The translations under genes were made by a program, and so were the position numbers. The notes beneath the pieces were generated by a model, which did no database searches, had not been told where the DNA came from, and saw only the letters and a list, made by a program, of their open reading frames with translations. A stretch of 64,000 bases of DNA, taken from NCBI RefSeq assembly GCF_014842995.1, contig NZ_JACYXL010000001.1, positions 63,183-127,182 of the forward strand. The letters are read 5' to 3'. Positions 1-10,424 of this stretch are shown piece after piece. The DNA comes from Rhodanobacter sp. 7MK24 (GTDB taxonomy: Bacteria; Pseudomonadota; Gammaproteobacteria; Xanthomonadales; Rhodanobacteraceae). Position 1 is the stretch's first letter; each line of letters begins with the position of its first letter.

Positions 1-1
1 C

Positions 2-808
2 CAGGTGGCCACCGCGCCGCTGGGTCAGCTCGAATGGATCTACCACCACGTGGCCAAGACCGACGCCCAGCGCGCGCGCATTGCGGATTGGGTGAAGGCC
101 GCCTACCTGCCCAGGCTCGAAGCCCTGGGTTACCAGCGCAAGGCTGGCGAGTCGGATGACGATTCCCTGCTGCGCAGCACGCTGGCCGCGGCGCTGGGCC
201 TCGACTACAAGCTGCCGGAAGTACGCGCGGAACTGCTCAAGCAGGGCGAAGCCGCGCTGCAGAAGAACACCGATGGCCGCTTGAACCTCGCCGCCGCCAA
301 CCCGGACCTGCTCGGCGATGCGCTGGGCGTCGCGGTGCAGACGCAAGGCAAGAGCGCGGTGGATGCCTTGATCGCCGAGCTGCCGCAGACCAGCGACCCG
401 GCCTCGCGCAATGGCATGCTCGGCGGCCTGGCCAGTGTCGAGGATCCCGCGCTGGCCGAGCAGGTGCGCGACTTCGCCCTGAGCAAGCCGGTGAAGGTGG
501 GTGAGATGGCTTCGCTGCTGCGCTCGGGCCGGGATACGCAAGCCCAGCGCGACGCGATGTGGTCGTGGTTCAACGGTCACTACTCGCAGATCCTCGCGCG
601 CACCGGCAGCTTTGCCGGCGGCTTCCTGCCGATGCTGGCGGGCGGCGGCGGTTGCTCCACCGGCGAGGCGCAACGCCTGCAGGCGTTCTTCCAGCCGCGC
701 ATCAACGATGCCGCCGGCATCGCGCGCGGCCTGGCGCAGACCACTGAGTCCATCGAACTGTGCGCGGCATTGACCGCCAAGCAGGATCCGGCCTCGATCA
801 CGCACTGA
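2..808 (+). CDS. M1 family metallopeptidase, C-terminal part (truncated by window edge)
   Basis: The open frame runs in from the left edge, so only about the last 268 residues are present. They are alpha-helical and match the ERAP1-like C-terminal domain of PepN/ERAP-type M1 aminopeptidases: repeated helical pairs with WxWF and a closing helix bundle. The zinc site (HExxH) and GxMEN substrate loop would lie upstream of the window and cannot be checked. The family removes N-terminal amino acids from peptides; whether this one is secreted is decided by the missing N terminus. A perfect hairpin follows the stop codon. The GTG at position 5 is only the first in-frame start-like codon and is not proposed as the real start. 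Confidence 0.8.
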   Translation, partial: QVATAPLGQLEWIYHHVAKTDAQRARIADWVKAAYLPRLEALGYQRKAGESDDDSLLRSTLAAALGLDYKLPEVRAELLKQGEAALQKNTDGRLNLAAANPDLLGDALGVAVQTQGKSAVDALIAELPQTSDPASRNGMLGGLASVEDPALAEQVRDFALSKPVKVGEMASLLRSGRDTQAQRDAMWSWFNGHYSQILARTGSFAGGFLPMLAGGGGCSTGEAQRLQAFFQPRINDAAGIARGLAQTTESIELCAALTAKQDPASITH

Positions 809-828
809 CCGGCCTCGTGCTCCGGATG

Positions 829-864
829 ACTGCAAGCCCCGCCACGGCGGGGCTTGCAGTTATT
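829..864 (+). terminator. Rho-independent terminator after the aminopeptidase gene
   Basis: A perfect inverted repeat of about 14 bp (arms 829-842 and 847-860) is followed by TATT. It lies 21 bases after the stop codon. The T-tract is short, so termination strength is uncertain. Confidence 0.6.
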
Positions 865-979
865 GGCAATGCCGCTGGGTGTGCATCCGTTCGGTGCGAC
901 GTCTGGCAAGGTATTGCCGTCGCGGTTGTCGTAGCATGGCCGTCCATTCAACCCACCGACATCGTCTACAGGGGGACGC

Positions 980-1939
980 ATGATCGAGCTGGAAATCCAG
1001 GCGCTCGCGTTGCAACGCGAGGGCCTGCTCATCGAGGTTGGTCGACTGGCCGGCACCTGCGGCTACACGTTGGTGCGGCAACGGTCGGTGCAGGATCCGC
1101 ACGGAACCCTGCTCTCCATGATCGTGCGCGGCTCGTGGTTCAAGAAGCGCGCGTTGCGTGCGGCGCTGGCGACCTGCGACCGTCTGGTCAGCTTCGAGCT
1201 GCATGGCGTCGTGGAAGGCGAGCAGCGCGAGCATTTCGCCGCCACCAACAAGACCGTTTCCAACTATGTGCCGCCACCTGCACCCGAGCCCGAGACGGTG
1301 GAAAAGCCGGTGGAAGAGGTTGCTGCGGTTGCCGAAGCTGAGCCGGCGCCCGCCGCCGTCAAGCCGACTGTGCAGGCCCCCGAACCTGCGCCGCCGGAGT
1401 CGTTCGATGAGTTCATTGTGGTGCATCAGCGCGCGCCCGCACCGGCGCCGGCGGAACCGCCGCCTGCACCCTTCATCGAGGTGGAGGTGCTGGAAGCCGA
1501 CGTGATGGCCGTCGACAAAGCCCTGGCCTCGCTGGAATACGACTATCCGCGCATCATGCCCAACCTGCTGGCGCTGGACCGCAAGGTGGCCGCAGGCGCA
1601 CGCGAATCCTCGCTGCAACTGGCGGGGCAGCGGGTCGGCGCGTGGCTGCATGCACGGGAACATGCCCAGCGTGGCAAGCAGACACTCCCTGCCGCGCTTG
1701 CCGCCATTGGGGCGCCCGCCTTGCAGGGCATCGTCGAGGTCGACCTGCAGGACGGCCAGTTGCACATACGCCACAGTCCCCTATGCGCGGAAGGCGGCCA
1801 TTCCGGCTGCAGCTTCTACAGCGGCTTCCTCGAGGGGCTGCTGGCACACGCGATCGCTCCACAAGGGCTGTCGATTTTCCCCGTCTGCTGTCGCAGCTTC
1901 GGGGCAGACGACTGCGTGCTTGCCGTATCCGAATCCTGA
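980..1939 (+). CDS. V4R-like C-terminal domain protein of unknown function
   Basis: 319 residues. Start ATG at 980 is supported by the upstream AGGGGG. Three parts are visible: an ACT-like N-terminal region (about 1-90), a low-complexity Pro/Ala/Glu linker (about 95-165), and a C-terminal domain (about 175-319) with Cys269, Cys277, Cys303, Cys304 and Cys312. The ending, Cys304 then seven residues then Cys312, and the motif SGFLEGLL resemble the V4R domain, a small-molecule or metal-sensing fold related to 4-vinyl reductase. I know no characterised function for this arrangement. No signal peptide is visible, so it is probably cytosolic. It stands alone between a terminator and the large envelope gene 45 bases downstream. 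Confidence 0.55.
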   Translation: MIELEIQALALQREGLLIEVGRLAGTCGYTLVRQRSVQDPHGTLLSMIVRGSWFKKRALRAALATCDRLVSFELHGVVEGEQREHFAATNKTVSNYVPPPAPEPETVEKPVEEVAAVAEAEPAPAAVKPTVQAPEPAPPESFDEFIVVHQRAPAPAPAEPPPAPFIEVEVLEADVMAVDKALASLEYDYPRIMPNLLALDRKVAAGARESSLQLAGQRVGAWLHAREHAQRGKQTLPAALAAIGAPALQGIVEVDLQDGQLHIRHSPLCAEGGHSGCSFYSGFLEGLLAHAIAPQGLSIFPVCCRSFGADDCVLAVSES

Positions 1940-1984
1940 CCGCCGCGATTCCTTACACTGTGCCGGCCATGTAGGCACAGGGAG

Positions 1985-4900
1985 ATGGGGATGCTCGCTC
2001 GACTGATCGGATGCTTGGGGCTTGGCTTGTTGGTGGCTGCGCCGTTGCACGCGCAGGACGTGCCGCCGCCATTGCGCGACTGGCAGGGTTGGGTGCTGCA
2101 TGACGTACCACAGTACGCCTGCCCCTTCCTCGCCAACCAGTCGCCGGATCCGGACAGCTACCAGTGCGCGTGGCCCGGCCGGCTGGCACTGGACGCAGGC
2201 AAGGATGGTGCGCGCTTCAGCCTCGACGTGCACGTGGACGCGCCGAGCTGGGTGGCATTGCCGGGAGACGGACACGCCTGGCCGCAGTCGGTGACGTCGA
2301 ACAACCAGGCCGCTGTGGTGTTGCAGCACGAGGGGTATCCGATGCTGTGGTTGCCTCCCGGCGACTACCAATTGCGCGGCACGCTGCCGTGGGCTGAGCG
2401 TCCCGCGCGCCTGCGTGTGCCGGCGGAAATCGGCATCGTCGCGCTGAGTCTGGATGGCGCGGCGGTGTCGCGCGTCGAGCGCAACGGCGATGAGCTCACG
2501 CTGGGCGAAGCCGCCGCCGCGCAACGCGCCGCCGATGCCTTGTCGCTTCGCGTCTACCGTAAGCTCGACGATGGTCTGCCGGACACGCTGCAGACGCAAT
2601 TGCAGCTGGACGTGGCCGGCAGCCCGCGCGAAGTCGTGCTGGGTCCCGCCTTGCCCGCAGGCTTCGTCGCCACGGCGCTCGATGGCGACTTGCCGGCGCG
2701 GCTGGAAAGTGACGGCCGCTTGCGCGTGCAACTGCGTTCCGGGCACTGGCTGCTGACCCTGAATGCGCGCGCCACTGCGCCGCTGGAAAAGGTGGCGCTG
2801 AGACTGCCTGCCGCGCCGTGGCCGCGGCAGGAAATCTGGAGCTATCGCGACGACCCCGCGTTGCGCGGCAGCCGTGCCGAAGGGCGGGGCATCGACGCCG
2901 CGCATTCCGGTGTGCCTGGTGACTGGGGCGACCTGCCCGCATTCGCGCTGGACGACGACATGGGCCTGACCATCGCCGCAGGCACGCGCGGCGACGAAGG
3001 CGGCAAGGGCGACCAGATTCGCCTGCAACGCGAAATGTGGCTGGATTTCGACGGCGGTGGCCTGCGCGCGGCCGACCATCTCACTGGCGAACTGCGCCAC
3101 CGTCGACGGTTGGACACGACCGCGCCGTGGCAACTGCAGCGCGCCAGCGAGGGCGGTACGCCGCTGCTGGTCAGCAGGGATAGCGACGGCAGGAGCGGCA
3201 TCGAATTGCGCACACGAAGACTTGATCTGGATGCCGGCCTGCGCTTGCCCTTGCACGGCGGCACGATCCCAAGCTCCGGCTGGCAACTGCCGCTGGAAAA
3301 CATCGACGCCAACCTGCATTTGCCCTTCGGCTATCGCCTGATCGCGGCGCCCGGTGCGGATCGCGCACCGGATACGTGGGTGGCGCGGTGGAGTTTGCTC
3401 GACCTGTTCGTGCTCGCGCTGGTCGCTTTGTTGGCCGGTCGCCTGCTCGGCTGGCGCTGGGCGTTGCTGGCGGCGCTGTATCTCGCATTGGGGCGCCACG
3501 AAGATGGCGCGCCGCTGTGGACGCTGGCCGTGGTGTTGATGCTGGCGTTGCTGCTGCGCGCTTTGCCGGGCGGGCGCTTGCATGCCGCGGTGCGCGGTGT
3601 CGCCATCGCAGTGTTCGCGCTGGCGGTGCTGTGGAGCCTGCCGTTTGCCGCGTCGCAATTGCAGTACGCCTTGCATCCGCAGTTGGAGAGCGGGCCAGTC
3701 GTGCAAGTGCAGTTTGTCCAGCCCCCGTCGGGAATCGTGGCGCAAGCCGCACAACCGCCAGTGGAAGGATCTCCCGCACCGCCGCCGCCGTCGCCCGCGG
3801 AATCGCCGTCGTTGGCTGAACCTGTGGCACCAAGGCAGCCTTCCCCTCAGGTTCTTTCTTCCGTCATCGTGACTGCGAGTGCCTTGCAAAGCCCCGCCCC
3901 CGATGGTTTCGACAGCCGCAGCCCGATCCAGGCTGGCTCAGGCACGCCGAGCTGGGATCAGGGCAACGACTACCAGCTGGGCTGGTCGGGTCCGGTGAGC
4001 CCCGAACAAACCATGCGCCTGCTGATTGCGCCGCGCTGGCTGTTGCGGCTGTTGCGCGTGGTGATGGTCGCCCTGCTGGGTGCGCTGCTCGCGAAGCTGC
4101 TCGGCAGCTTGCGTCCATGGCACGTCGCTTGGCCTGCCGCGCGCGGCGTGGATGCGGCCGGTGCGCTGCTGCTGGCCATTGCGCTGCTGCCGTCGGCTTC
4201 GCATGCACAGAGCCTGCCCAGCCAGCAGTTGCTGGAACAGCTGAGGTCCCGCCTCACCGAAGCACCGAAGTGCGCACCCGATTGCGCCAGCGTGGCGCAG
4301 GCGCAATTGCAGGTCAGCGGCGACACGCTGGACATGGCGCTGGACGTGCACACCGGAGCGACGGTGGCCTTGCCGCTGCCGCAGCCCGATGCCGCGCTGC
4401 AATTGCTCGACGCCAGCGTGGACGGCCATCCCGCTGCGCTGGTCCGCGATGGCGACGACGCGCTGCTGCGTCTCGACCGCGGTGTGCATCGTGTTGGCCT
4501 GCGCTATCGCATCGGCATGGTGGACAGTGCCAGCCTGAACTTCACGCTGCGCCCGCAACTCGTGGTGTTCAGCGGGCAGGGTTGGTCGCTGGATGGAGTG
4601 GATGGTGGCCGCCTGCTGGGCGACAGCCTCACATTGCAACGCGAGCGTGTTGCCGACAACGGCGTGCAGGCGGTGGCCGCACAGGACTTCCCGCCCTACG
4701 TGCGGCTGACCCGTCGCCTGCTGCTGGGTGTGGACTGGCAGGTGGAGAACACGGTCGAGCGCATCGCGCCCGCGAATGGCGGCTTCAGTCTCAGCCTGCC
4801 GTTGCTGCCGGGCGAACATCCACAGGGCGATGGCGCACTGGTGAAAAACGGACGCATCGACGTCACCTTCAACGCGGGCAGCCGGCAAGTGCGCTGGACC

Positions 4901-6076
4901 AGCCGGCTGGATCACGCGGCCAGACTCGCGCTGGCGGCGCCGGGGCTGGGCGAGCGCGCCGAGGTGTGGGAAGTCGTGGCTGCGCCGATGTGGCACGTCG
5001 ATGCGCAGGGCGTACCGACCAGTGCCAGCGACACGGGTCTGCGCTTTCAGCCGTTGCCCGGCGAAACGCTGCAGCTCAGCTTCAGTCAGCCTGCGGCGAT
5101 CGACGGCGGAAGCCTCGCCTTCGACGATGTCGACGTGCAGAGCAAGGTGGGTGAACGCAGCACGGAAACCACGGTCACGCTCAAGGCGCGCAGCACGCGT
5201 GGCGGCGAACACGCGATCACATTGCCGGCGGGTGCGGAGTTGCTTGAAGCAAGCCGCGACAGTGAGCCGGTGAGCCTGGCCGTGCGCAATGGCAAGCTCG
5301 GCCTGCCGCTGTTGCCTGGCGCACACGACTACAGCGTGCGGTTGCGCGTGCCGCACGGCGCCGCTGTGCGCATCGCTGCGTCGCCGTTCGCGCTGGATGC
5401 GCCGGTGGCGAACATCGGCAGCGAACTCGACCTGCCGCAGGATCGCTGGGTACTGTGGACATGGGGCCCGACCACCGGGCCGGCGGTGATGTACTGGTCA
5501 CAACTGGCGGTGTTGCTGCTCGTCGCGTGGCTGCTCGGCCGCCATGCGCCCACACCGCTGCGCTTCCACCACTGGCTGCTGCTGGGGCTGGGTTTCTCCG
5601 CCTTCGCATGGGGCGCGTTCGCGCTGGTGGTGGTGTGGCTGGTCCTGACCGGCCTGCGCGCGCGCTGGGCGCCCGCAGAACAGCTGCCTGCGGCGCGCTT
5701 CAACCTCGCGCAACTCGGACTCGCCATGCTCACCGTGCTGGCGCTGGCCGTGCTGGTCGCCGCCGTGCCCAAGGGCCTGCTCGGCGTGCCGGACATGCAC
5801 GTGGCCGGCAACGGCTCCGATGCGTGGCAACTGCGCTGGTTCGCCGACCAGAGCGACGGCGCTTTGCCCGCCGCCGGCGTGCTCAGCATATCGATGTGGT
5901 TCTACAAGCTGGCCATGCTGGCCTGGGCGCTGTGGCTGGCCTTCGCCTTGATCGGCTGGTTGCAATGGGCATTTGCAGCGTGGACTCATGGCGGCTACTG
6001 GCGCCGCAGGGAGTCCAGGCCGGATGTGACGCCGCCACCGTTGTCGTCGGCACCGGAAGAGCCGCCGCATGTCTGA
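1985..6076 (+). CDS. Very large two-part inner-membrane/periplasmic protein, unknown family
   Basis: 1,363 residues from ATG 1985; ATG 1991 is equally likely because GGGAG fits it better. Residues 1-24 form a Sec signal peptide ending in APLHAQ. Then come a periplasmic beta-rich region (about 25-465), a cluster of transmembrane helices (about 472-558), a Pro/Ser-rich linker (about 580-640) containing a TonB-box-like SSVIVTA stretch, a membrane helix near 688-707, and a second signal-like segment (about 722-740) ending in SASHAQ. A second periplasmic beta-rich region (about 741-1165) and a C-terminal set of membrane helices (about 1168-1340) follow. It looks like two secreted modules joined together. 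I do not recognise a named family. The gene overlaps prmC by 8 bases, so the two are probably co-transcribed. Confidence 0.6.
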   Translation: MGMLARLIGCLGLGLLVAAPLHAQDVPPPLRDWQGWVLHDVPQYACPFLANQSPDPDSYQCAWPGRLALDAGKDGARFSLDVHVDAPSWVALPGDGHAWPQSVTSNNQAAVVLQHEGYPMLWLPPGDYQLRGTLPWAERPARLRVPAEIGIVALSLDGAAVSRVERNGDELTLGEAAAAQRAADALSLRVYRKLDDGLPDTLQTQLQLDVAGSPREVVLGPALPAGFVATALDGDLPARLESDGRLRVQLRSGHWLLTLNARATAPLEKVALRLPAAPWPRQEIWSYRDDPALRGSRAEGRGIDAAHSGVPGDWGDLPAFALDDDMGLTIAAGTRGDEGGKGDQIRLQREMWLDFDGGGLRAADHLTGELRHRRRLDTTAPWQLQRASEGGTPLLVSRDSDGRSGIELRTRRLDLDAGLRLPLHGGTIPSSGWQLPLENIDANLHLPFGYRLIAAPGADRAPDTWVARWSLLDLFVLALVALLAGRLLGWRWALLAALYLALGRHEDGAPLWTLAVVLMLALLLRALPGGRLHAAVRGVAIAVFALAVLWSLPFAASQLQYALHPQLESGPVVQVQFVQPPSGIVAQAAQPPVEGSPAPPPPSPAESPSLAEPVAPRQPSPQVLSSVIVTASALQSPAPDGFDSRSPIQAGSGTPSWDQGNDYQLGWSGPVSPEQTMRLLIAPRWLLRLLRVVMVALLGALLAKLLGSLRPWHVAWPAARGVDAAGALLLAIALLPSASHAQSLPSQQLLEQLRSRLTEAPKCAPDCASVAQAQLQVSGDTLDMALDVHTGATVALPLPQPDAALQLLDASVDGHPAALVRDGDDALLRLDRGVHRVGLRYRIGMVDSASLNFTLRPQLVVFSGQGWSLDGVDGGRLLGDSLTLQRERVADNGVQAVAAQDFPPYVRLTRRLLLGVDWQVENTVERIAPANGGFSLSLPLLPGEHPQGDGALVKNGRIDVTFNAGSRQVRWTSRLDHAARLALAAPGLGERAEVWEVVAAPMWHVDAQGVPTSASDTGLRFQPLPGETLQLSFSQPAAIDGGSLAFDDVDVQSKVGERSTETTVTLKARSTRGGEHAITLPAGAELLEASRDSEPVSLAVRNGKLGLPLLPGAHDYSVRLRVPHGAAVRIAASPFALDAPVANIGSELDLPQDRWVLWTWGPTTGPAVMYWSQLAVLLLVAWLLGRHAPTPLRFHHWLLLGLGFSAFAWGAFALVVVWLVLTGLRARWAPAEQLPAARFNLAQLGLAMLTVLALAVLVAAVPKGLLGVPDMHVAGNGSDAWQLRWFADQSDGALPAAGVLSISMWFYKLAMLAWALWLAFALIGWLQWAFAAWTHGGYWRRRESRPDVTPPPLSSAPEEPPHV

Positions 6077-6899
6077 CGTGCGCGAAATGCTGGCGACCGC
6101 GGTGGAACGGCTGGGCGAGCGCGCTGATGCCGAAGCGTTGCTGCTGCACGCGCTCGGAAGGCCGCGCAGCTGGCTGTTCGCGCATGCTGACGATGTTCCG
6201 GATAGGGACGTCCAGACGGCCTTCGATACCTTGGTCGCGCGACGCGCGGCAGGCGAGCCGGTGGCCTACCTCACCGGCCGCCGGGGCTTCTGGACGCTGG
6301 AGCTGGAGGTGACGCCCGCCACCTTGATTCCGCGACCGGAAACCGAGCTGCTGGTGGAACTGGCGCTGGAGCGGCTGCCGCGCGATGCGGCAGCTCGCGT
6401 GGCCGACCTCGGCACCGGCAGCGGTGCGATTGCGTTGGCCATCGCCAGCGAACGCCCGCAGGTGCAAGTCGTCGCCACCGATGCGAGTGCCGCTGCGCTG
6501 GTGGTAGCGCGCCACAACGCGCAGCGGCTCGGTATCGCCAACGTGCGCTTCGCTCAGGGCGACTGGCTGGCGCCGCTGGCGGGCGAGCGTTTTGAACTGA
6601 TCGTTTCCAACCCGCCCTACATCGAGGCGGCCGATCGGCATCTCGCTGAAGGCGATTTGCGCTACGAACCGGCTGCGGCCTTGGCGTCGGGCGCGGATGG
6701 CCTGGACGACATCCGCCGCATCGTTGCCGGTGCGCCCGCCCATCTCGAAGCCGGCGGCTGGCTGCTGTTCGAGCACGGCTGGGACCAGGGCGACGCTGCC
6801 AGTGCGCTGCTGCGTGCGGCAGGCTATGCGCAGGTGTTCACGGCGCAGGATCTGGAAGCACGCGATCGGGTGAGCGGTGGAAGGAAAGTGCGCGACTGA
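6069..6899 (+). CDS. prmC: Peptide chain release factor N5-glutamine methyltransferase
   Basis: 276 residues. PrmC/HemK methylates the glutamine of the GGQ motif in release factors RF1 and RF2, using S-adenosylmethionine. Visible are the helical N-terminal domain (1-80), the SAM-binding loop [16 protein letters not shown] (about 111-126) and the catalytic NPPY motif at residues 181-184, followed by IE, which is typical of PrmC rather than of PrmB or DNA methylases. Length matches the family. The usual partner prfA is not next to it; instead the start lies inside the end of the unknown 1,363-residue gene (8-base overlap), so its expression is probably tied to that gene. Confidence 0.93.
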   Translation: MSDVREMLATAVERLGERADAEALLLHALGRPRSWLFAHADDVPDRDVQTAFDTLVARRAAGEPVAYLTGRRGFWTLELEVTPATLIPRPETELLVELALERLPRDAAARVADLGTGSGAIALAIASERPQVQVVATDASAAALVVARHNAQRLGIANVRFAQGDWLAPLAGERFELIVSNPPYIEAADRHLAEGDLRYEPAAALASGADGLDDIRRIVAGAPAHLEAGGWLLFEHGWDQGDAASALLRAAGYAQVFTAQDLEARDRVSGGRKVRD

Positions 6900-7036
6900 T
6901 TCCGGGCGATGTGATCTGAGTTCTGCACGGCGCTGCATATTCCGATGCGCGGTTCGGCGCCGATGGCGCGCATACGAGAGCTAATGCGGCCGGCGCGATC
7001 CTGATTTCCGTGCTGCCGGCGCGAAGATGTGACATG

Positions 7037-7076
7037 AAAAAGCCGCCGTCCCGGTGTGTGCCGGGACGGCGGCTTT
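7037..7076 (-). terminator. Terminator of the minus-strand stress-gene cluster
   Basis: A perfect 16-bp stem (AAAGCCGCCGTCCCGG and its complement) with a GTGTGTG-type loop. Read on the minus strand it is followed by TTTTTC, so it ends the DUF1328 transcript, whose stop codon lies 45 bases away. On the plus strand no T-run follows, so it is unlikely to serve prmC. Confidence 0.75.
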
Positions 7077-7121
7077 CCGCGATTCGTCGGGGATGACGAT
7101 CGCCAGACGCAGTGGTTTTCG

Positions 7122-7286
7122 TCAGAGTGGTCGGCGGCGCCCGAAGATCAGCGACAGGATGAACAGGATGATGAAGACGACGAACAGGATCTTGGCGATG
7201 CTCGCGGCGAGGCCGGCGATGCCGAAAAATCCGAAGAAGCCGGCAATCAGCGCGATGATCAGAAAGACGATTGCGTAATAGAGCAT
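7122..7286 (-). CDS. DUF1328 family small membrane protein
   Basis: 54 residues, starting at the ATG at 7286, preceded by AGGAGAAAATC. A longer reading is possible, but the shorter start gives the standard DUF1328 beginning (MLYYAIVF). Two hydrophobic helices separated by a GFFGFFG turn fill almost the whole protein, which ends in RRR. DUF1328 (YtjA-like) proteins are inner-membrane proteins of unknown function, often induced by stress. It is the last gene of a minus-strand cluster with CsbD and BON proteins, followed by a terminator. Confidence 0.85.
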   Translation of the reverse strand: MLYYAIVFLIIALIAGFFGFFGIAGLAASIAKILFVVFIILFILSLIFGRRRPL

Positions 7287-7427
7287 GATTTTCTCCTGTG
7301 GCACATCAAGCAGGTTTCGATACCGTAATCGTGGATGTATGCCCATTCATGCCGGCAACTCGAGAGGCTTTATGGAGACGGCCGAGGGCCGCCTGTTCTC
7401 TCTGGCACCGCGAAGCAAAGGCTTGCA

Positions 7428-7625
7428 TCACAGGCCGGAATTGAAGTCCCGCAGCTGTTTCATCGCCTCGTCCTTGGCAATGCCATAGCGCTCCTGCAGT
7501 TTTCCGACGAGATACTCGGCGTTGCCGTTGGCCACACCGACGTCGTCGTCGGTCAGCTTGCTCCAGCGGGATTTGAGTTTGCCGTGAAGCTGTTTCCACT
7601 GGCCCTTCAGCTTGTCTTCGTTCAT
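7428..7625 (-). CDS. CsbD family stress protein
   Basis: 65 residues. It begins MNEDKLKGQWKQLHGKLK and carries the W-x-K-L-T-D-D-D motif typical of CsbD-like proteins, which are small, hydrophilic and helical and are induced in the general stress response of many bacteria; their molecular role is unknown. The start is preceded by GGAG in the 27-base gap after the BON gene, so the two are probably co-transcribed. Its usual length is 60-70 residues, as here. Confidence 0.88.
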   Translation of the reverse strand: MNEDKLKGQWKQLHGKLKSRWSKLTDDDVGVANGNAEYLVGKLQERYGIAKDEAMKQLRDFNSGL

Positions 7626-7652
7626 CAGGAATTCTCCGTATCGGGAAATGGG

Positions 7653-7991
7653 TTACTTCACTTTCAGGCCCGAGGCATCGACGCTCTTCACGCCCTTGAT
7701 GCTCTTGGCCGCGGCCACCGCTTTGTTCACTGTGATCTTGGTGGGAAGCACGCCGGTGAGGGTGACTACGCCATCGACTGTATTGACGGAAATTTCTTTG
7801 CTGGGGACTCCCTTGGTGGTTGCCAGCTCGGTTTTCACCTTGGTGGTGATCCAGGTATCGCCGCCGGCTTGGCTCATGGTGCTGGAGTGGTCGCTGACCG
7901 GCCTGTCTTGCGCTTGCGCCGTGCCGGCGAACGAACCCAGAGCGATGGCAACTGAAAAAGCCAGGGCTGGCAGGACGGCTGTGGTTTTCAT
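7653..7991 (-). CDS. Periplasmic BON-domain protein
   Basis: 112 residues from the ATG at 7991, which has GAGG eight bases upstream. Frames extending further upstream lack any signal peptide and were not used. Residues 1-27 are a Sec signal peptide ending in GTAQAQ. A single BON domain (about 45-112) is recognisable from the DTWITTKVKTEL start, the central VNTVDGVVTLTG strand pair and the conserved glycines. BON proteins such as OsmY (which has two) are periplasmic proteins thought to contact membranes under osmotic or envelope stress. Neighbours CsbD and DUF1328 support a stress role. Confidence 0.88.
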   Translation of the reverse strand: MKTTAVLPALAFSVAIALGSFAGTAQAQDRPVSDHSSTMSQAGGDTWITTKVKTELATTKGVPSKEISVNTVDGVVTLTGVLPTKITVNKAVAAAKSIKGVKSVDASGLKVK

Positions 7992-8467
7992 GATGACCTC
8001 GCGTTTCGAAAGTGGATTTTCCGGCGGCATGAAAAGCGGCCCTATGAACCGTGGCGATGCAATGTCGGAGGCATCGTGGTCGGAGGCATCGCGCCGCTTT
8101 GCGAATGCCCGCTTTGCGCGCACAGCAAAGCGGGACGGCTTCAGTGATAGAAGGCGGGGAGTTAGGTTCGGGTGAATTATTCGTCGAGTGGGCCAAGCGG
8201 CATTCATGCGCGAAAGGCCCATCGAGATCGACGCCACGCACGCACGGCGTCCGGATTACGGGAGATCCGTTGCGGTGCTATGGGACGTATCGCTGTGGTT
8301 GCGGCAACGGGCCACGCCATGCCATCCGTGCATCGACACGCGATTAACCGCCGAAAGGCGTCAATGCGATCGCCGGATGCGGCCGTCGGCGACAGGCGTG
8401 AAGCCACGCGGTGTTTCGACACCCGCGAGGCGCCGTTGCCGGCGCCGCGTCTTGGTTTGCCGGGCTT
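7992..8467. other. 476-base gene-free region with short repeats
   Basis: No convincing gene: the open frames here have no start signal or family resemblance. It must hold the BON promoter and the end of the dxs transcript. Two structures stand out: a direct repeat GTCGGAGGCATCG at 8064-8076 and 8079-8091, and a perfect 10-bp inverted repeat at 8108-8134 (CCCGCTTTGC, 7-base loop). The latter lies about 120 bases upstream of the BON start and has no T-run, so it is not a standard terminator. A GGCGCC hairpin near 8429-8446 lies just after the dxs stop. Confidence 0.5.
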
Positions 8468-10360
8468 CTAGCCTGCGCTGGCGAGGCTGCCGACGCACAG
8501 CTGCGGGAAGCGTGCGTGGATGGCGCGGCGGATGCCGGGTAGGTCGAGGCCGGCCATGGTGAGCACTTCCTCGCGGCTGCCGTGTTCCAGATAGACGTCC
8601 GGAAGACCGAGGTGCAGGATCGGCTTCACGATGCCGTGCGCGGCGAGGCATTCGGCTACCGCGGAGCCTGCGCCGCCCGCGATGGCGTTGTCTTCCAAGG
8701 TGACGAAGGCGTCGTGGGTCTTGGCGAGTTCCACGATCAGTGCTTCGTCCAATGGCTTCACGAAGCGCATGTTGACGAGGGTGGCGTCCAGTTCCGCAGC
8801 GATTTCCGTCGTCGGGGAAAGCATCGCGCCAAAGCTGAGCAGGGCGATGCCATGGCCGCGGCGGCGCAACTCGGCTTTGCCGATCGGCAGGGTGTCGAGC
8901 TCGGTGCGGATGGCGATGCCCGGGCCGGTGCCGCGCGGGTAGCGGATCGCGGCAGGTCCGGCGTAGTGAAAGCCGGTGCTGAGCATCATGCGGCACTCGT
9001 TCTCGTCCGCCGGCGCCATGATCACCATGTTGGGCAGGCAGCGCAGGAAGCTGAGATCGAAACTTCCCGCATGCGTGGCGCCGTCCGGGCCGACCACGCC
9101 GGCGCGGTCGATGGCGAAGGTGACGTCGAGGCTCTGCAGCGCCACGTCGTGGATGGCCTGATCGTAGGCGCGCTGCAGGAAGGTGGAGTAGATCGCCACC
9201 ACCGGCTTGGCGCCTTCGCAGGCCATACCCGCAGCCAGCGTCACCGCATGCTGCTCGGCGATGGCCACGTCGAAATAGCGCTCCGGGTATTCCTTCGAAA
9301 AGCGGACCAGGCCGGAGCCTTCGCGCATCGCGGGCGTGATGCCCAGCAGGCGTTCGTCGGCAGCGGCCTGGTCGCACAGCCAGGCGCTGAAGATGTCGGT
9401 GTAGGTGGGCCTGGAAGGCGCGTTCTTCTTCACCAGGCCCGCTTCGGGATCGAACGGGCCCACGGCGTGGTATTCGATCTGCGCCTGCTCGGCGGGCGCG
9501 TAGCCCTTGCCCTTGGTGGTGACCACGTGCAGCAGCTGCGGGCCGGGCAGGTTCTTCACCGTGCGCAACGCAGCCAGCAGTTGCGGGATGTTGTGGCCGT
9601 CGATGGGGCCGGTGTAGTGGAAGCCCAGTTCCTCGAACAGCGTCGAAGGCACGAACATGCCCTTGGCGTGTTCTTCCCAGCGCTTGAAGAAGCGGCCGGC
9701 GAAGGACTGTTTCGGGATGGCCCGCTTGGCGCGTTCGCGTACCGCGTTCAAGCGACGGCTGGCCAGCGCGCGCGACATCATGCGGGTCATCGCGCCCACG
9801 TTCTCGCTGATCGACATGCCGTTGTCGTTGAACACCACCAGCATGTTCGGCTCGACGTCGCCGCCGTGGTTCAGCGCCTCGAACGCCATGCCGGCGGTCA
9901 TCGCACCGTCGCCGATCACCGCCACGAACTTGCGCGGGTCGCCCTTGCGCTGCGCGGCGATGGCCATGCCCAGCGCGGCCGAGATCGAGGTGGACGAGTG
10001 GCCCACGCCGAAAGTGTCGTACTCGCTTTCCTCGCGGCGCGGGAACGGGGCGAGACCATCCTTCTTCTTGATCGTGGTGATGCGGTCGCGCCGGCCGGTG
10101 AGGATCTTGTGCGGGTAGCACTGGTGGCCCACGTCCCACACCAGCCGATCGGTGGGCGTATCGAACACGTGGTGCAGCGCCACGGTGAGTTCCACCACGC
10201 CCAGGCCCGCACCGAAGTGGCCGCCGGAACTGGCCACCGCCTCGATCAGGTACTGGCGCAGCTCGTCGGCGACGGCGGGCAGCTCATCGTCGGGAACGCG
10301 GCGCAGATCGGCCGGCGACTCGATGGCTGCCAGGTGGGGGTAATGTGCAGGATCTTTCAT
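8468..10360 (-). CDS. dxs: 1-deoxy-D-xylulose-5-phosphate synthase
   Basis: 630 residues, the usual Dxs length. The enzyme joins pyruvate and glyceraldehyde 3-phosphate to form DXP, the first step of the MEP isoprenoid pathway, with thiamine diphosphate as cofactor. Visible motifs: the [11 protein letters not shown] histidine region near residue 45, the ThDP motif GDGAMTAG followed about 30 residues later by NDN, and the transketolase pyrimidine-binding motif IAEQHAVT with the catalytic Glu. The start chosen (ATG at 10360, protein [10 protein letters not shown]) fits family alignments; a longer in-frame reading overlaps the HNH gene and is rejected. The HNH gene lies 64 bases upstream on the same strand. 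Confidence 0.97.
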   Translation of the reverse strand: MKDPAHYPHLAAIESPADLRRVPDDELPAVADELRQYLIEAVASSGGHFGAGLGVVELTVALHHVFDTPTDRLVWDVGHQCYPHKILTGRRDRITTIKKKDGLAPFPRREESEYDTFGVGHSSTSISAALGMAIAAQRKGDPRKFVAVIGDGAMTAGMAFEALNHGGDVEPNMLVVFNDNGMSISENVGAMTRMMSRALASRRLNAVRERAKRAIPKQSFAGRFFKRWEEHAKGMFVPSTLFEELGFHYTGPIDGHNIPQLLAALRTVKNLPGPQLLHVVTTKGKGYAPAEQAQIEYHAVGPFDPEAGLVKKNAPSRPTYTDIFSAWLCDQAAADERLLGITPAMREGSGLVRFSKEYPERYFDVAIAEQHAVTLAAGMACEGAKPVVAIYSTFLQRAYDQAIHDVALQSLDVTFAIDRAGVVGPDGATHAGSFDLSFLRCLPNMVIMAPADENECRMMLSTGFHYAGPAAIRYPRGTGPGIAIRTELDTLPIGKAELRRRGHGIALLSFGAMLSPTTEIAAELDATLVNMRFVKPLDEALIVELAKTHDAFVTLEDNAIAGGAGSAVAECLAAHGIVKPILHLGLPDVYLEHGSREEVLTMAGLDLPGIRRAIHARFPQLCVGSLASAG

Positions 10361-10424
10361 CCGCCTATTGTTGGCCCGATGGCGGGGCGGGGCAAGGGCG
10401 AGGGGCTGGCCGTGATGGGGCGGT

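Noticed and set aside
1781-3889. A 702-codon open frame opposite the 1,363-residue gene
   Set aside because: High GC leaves the antisense frame open; it is Gln/Arg/His-rich without domain, RBS or signal, while the plus strand has a signal peptide and membrane helices.
8172-8562. Short plus-strand frames between the BON gene and the end of dxs
   Set aside because: No RBS and no coherent protein features; one runs into dxs antisense.
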